Shown one piece after another: positions 56,211 through 56,419 of a DNA stretch of 56,419 nucleotides (position 1 is its first letter; each line of letters begins with the position of its first letter). This DNA comes from Oceanicaulis sp. BBD 1991-10. Its GTDB lineage: Bacteria; Pseudomonadota; Alphaproteobacteria; Caulobacterales; Maricaulaceae. The stretch lies in assembly GCA_001657295.1 (NCBI GenBank), contig LYSW01000029.1:3778-60196 (forward strand), in the 5' to 3' direction. The notes beneath the pieces are model-generated. The model saw only the letters and a list, made by a program, of their open reading frames with translations. It was not told the DNA's origin and did no database searches. A program made the position numbers and the translations under genes.

Positions 56211-56419
56211 GGCGTGCGCCGCCCGGCCAGAAGAAACCAGGCCAGCCAGAGGGCGCCGGCCGACCAGCCGATCAGAAGCCGGATTTCGGTATCCACGATG
56301 AGCTGGCGCGCAAAGCCCTCCAGAAGGCCAGCCGCGAGAAGCATCAAGGCGCCCACCAGGGCCAGCTTGACCGCGTCGCGACCGGCCAAACGGACCGCGT
56401 CACGCCGCGCATGCTCTCC
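56207..56419 (-). CDS. SpoIIM-family membrane protein, C-terminal part (cut by window edge)
   Basis: Only the last 70 codons are here. The frame is open to the right edge and reads GEHARRDAVRLAGRDAVKLALVGALMLLAAGLLEGFARQLIVDTE and further, which fits the C-terminus of stage II sporulation protein M (DUF95): a basic helix, a membrane segment and the EGF-x-RQ motif. The organism is not a sporeformer; such proteins occur widely in Proteobacteria next to RDD and MoxR genes. The apparent internal TTG start at 56389 is not the true start. The stop overlaps the RDD start (ATGA), so they are coupled. Confidence 0.75.
   Translation of the reverse strand, partial: GEHARRDAVRLAGRDAVKLALVGALMLLAAGLLEGFARQLIVDTEIRLLIGWSAGALWLAWFLLAGRRTP

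Overview
The window is GC-rich, gene-dense chromosome from an alphaproteobacterium. A marine or aquatic relative of the Hyphomonadaceae/Maricaulales is the best guess. The basis is the base composition, the gene complement (CrbS/CrbR-type acetate switch, DcaP porin, TonB-dependent B12 uptake, alphaproteobacterial-style Ffh and S16) and extragenic palindromes of a kind common in that group. This assignment is inference; there is no rRNA or other taxonomic marker. I see no tRNA, rRNA, CRISPR array, insertion sequence or phage genes.

Layout. 1-640: the start of gshB (glutathione synthetase, running off the left edge) behind a GFA-family gene. 747-2492: an orphan lipoprotein, then repeat-rich spacer. 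2807-4920: ffh and rpsP, closed by a strong terminator. 4954-8724: a DEAD-box helicase converging on a short threonyl-tRNA synthetase that has no TGS domain. 8845-13197: first half of an acetate-response block (crbR-type response regulator divergent from a DcaP-like porin and acs). 13309-13923: a small Sel1-like secreted protein. 14038-18898: a B12-uptake operon (promoter, cobalamin riboswitch, btuB-btuF-btuC-btuD). 19076-25736: an orphan membrane protein, then the second half of the acetate block (DUF4212 subunit, sodium/solute symporter, crbS-type symporter-kinase hybrid). 25958-28697: hemN, nth and a DUF3598-like gene.

28828-38452 looks like an accessory catabolic island: crotonase, amidase, PaaK-like CoA ligase, two MmgE/PrpD genes (one frameshifted), a CoA hydrolase/transferase, a GntR/HutC regulator and an MFS exporter. 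38608-46518: S9 peptidase, leuS and a type-2 ileS in tandem. 46720-50565: DUF2189 membrane protein, a short-chain dehydrogenase, and an unusual protein fusing a Rieske [2Fe-2S] domain to a thiamine-diphosphate enzyme. 50652-53412: an operon of a histidine-rich DUF305 protein and an LVIVD-repeat protein with its own terminator. 53514-56419: two paralogous membrane proteins, an RDD protein and the end of a SpoIIM-family protein.

How genes work together. CrbS/CrbR, Acs, the acetate-type symporter and the porin form one acetate sensing, uptake and activation system, here split by a B12 import operon. The catabolic island reads as amide or ester hydrolysis, CoA activation, dehydration or isomerisation and CoA transfer under one GntR regulator; its substrate cannot be read from sequence. 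The least explained units are the Rieske-ThDP fusion, the DUF305/LVIVD pair and the tandem-PrpD island. RNA-level control is suggested at two places: a 9-bp anti-RBS pairing downstream of the B12 riboswitch, and a 13-bp inverted repeat that would bury the start codon of the symporter operon.
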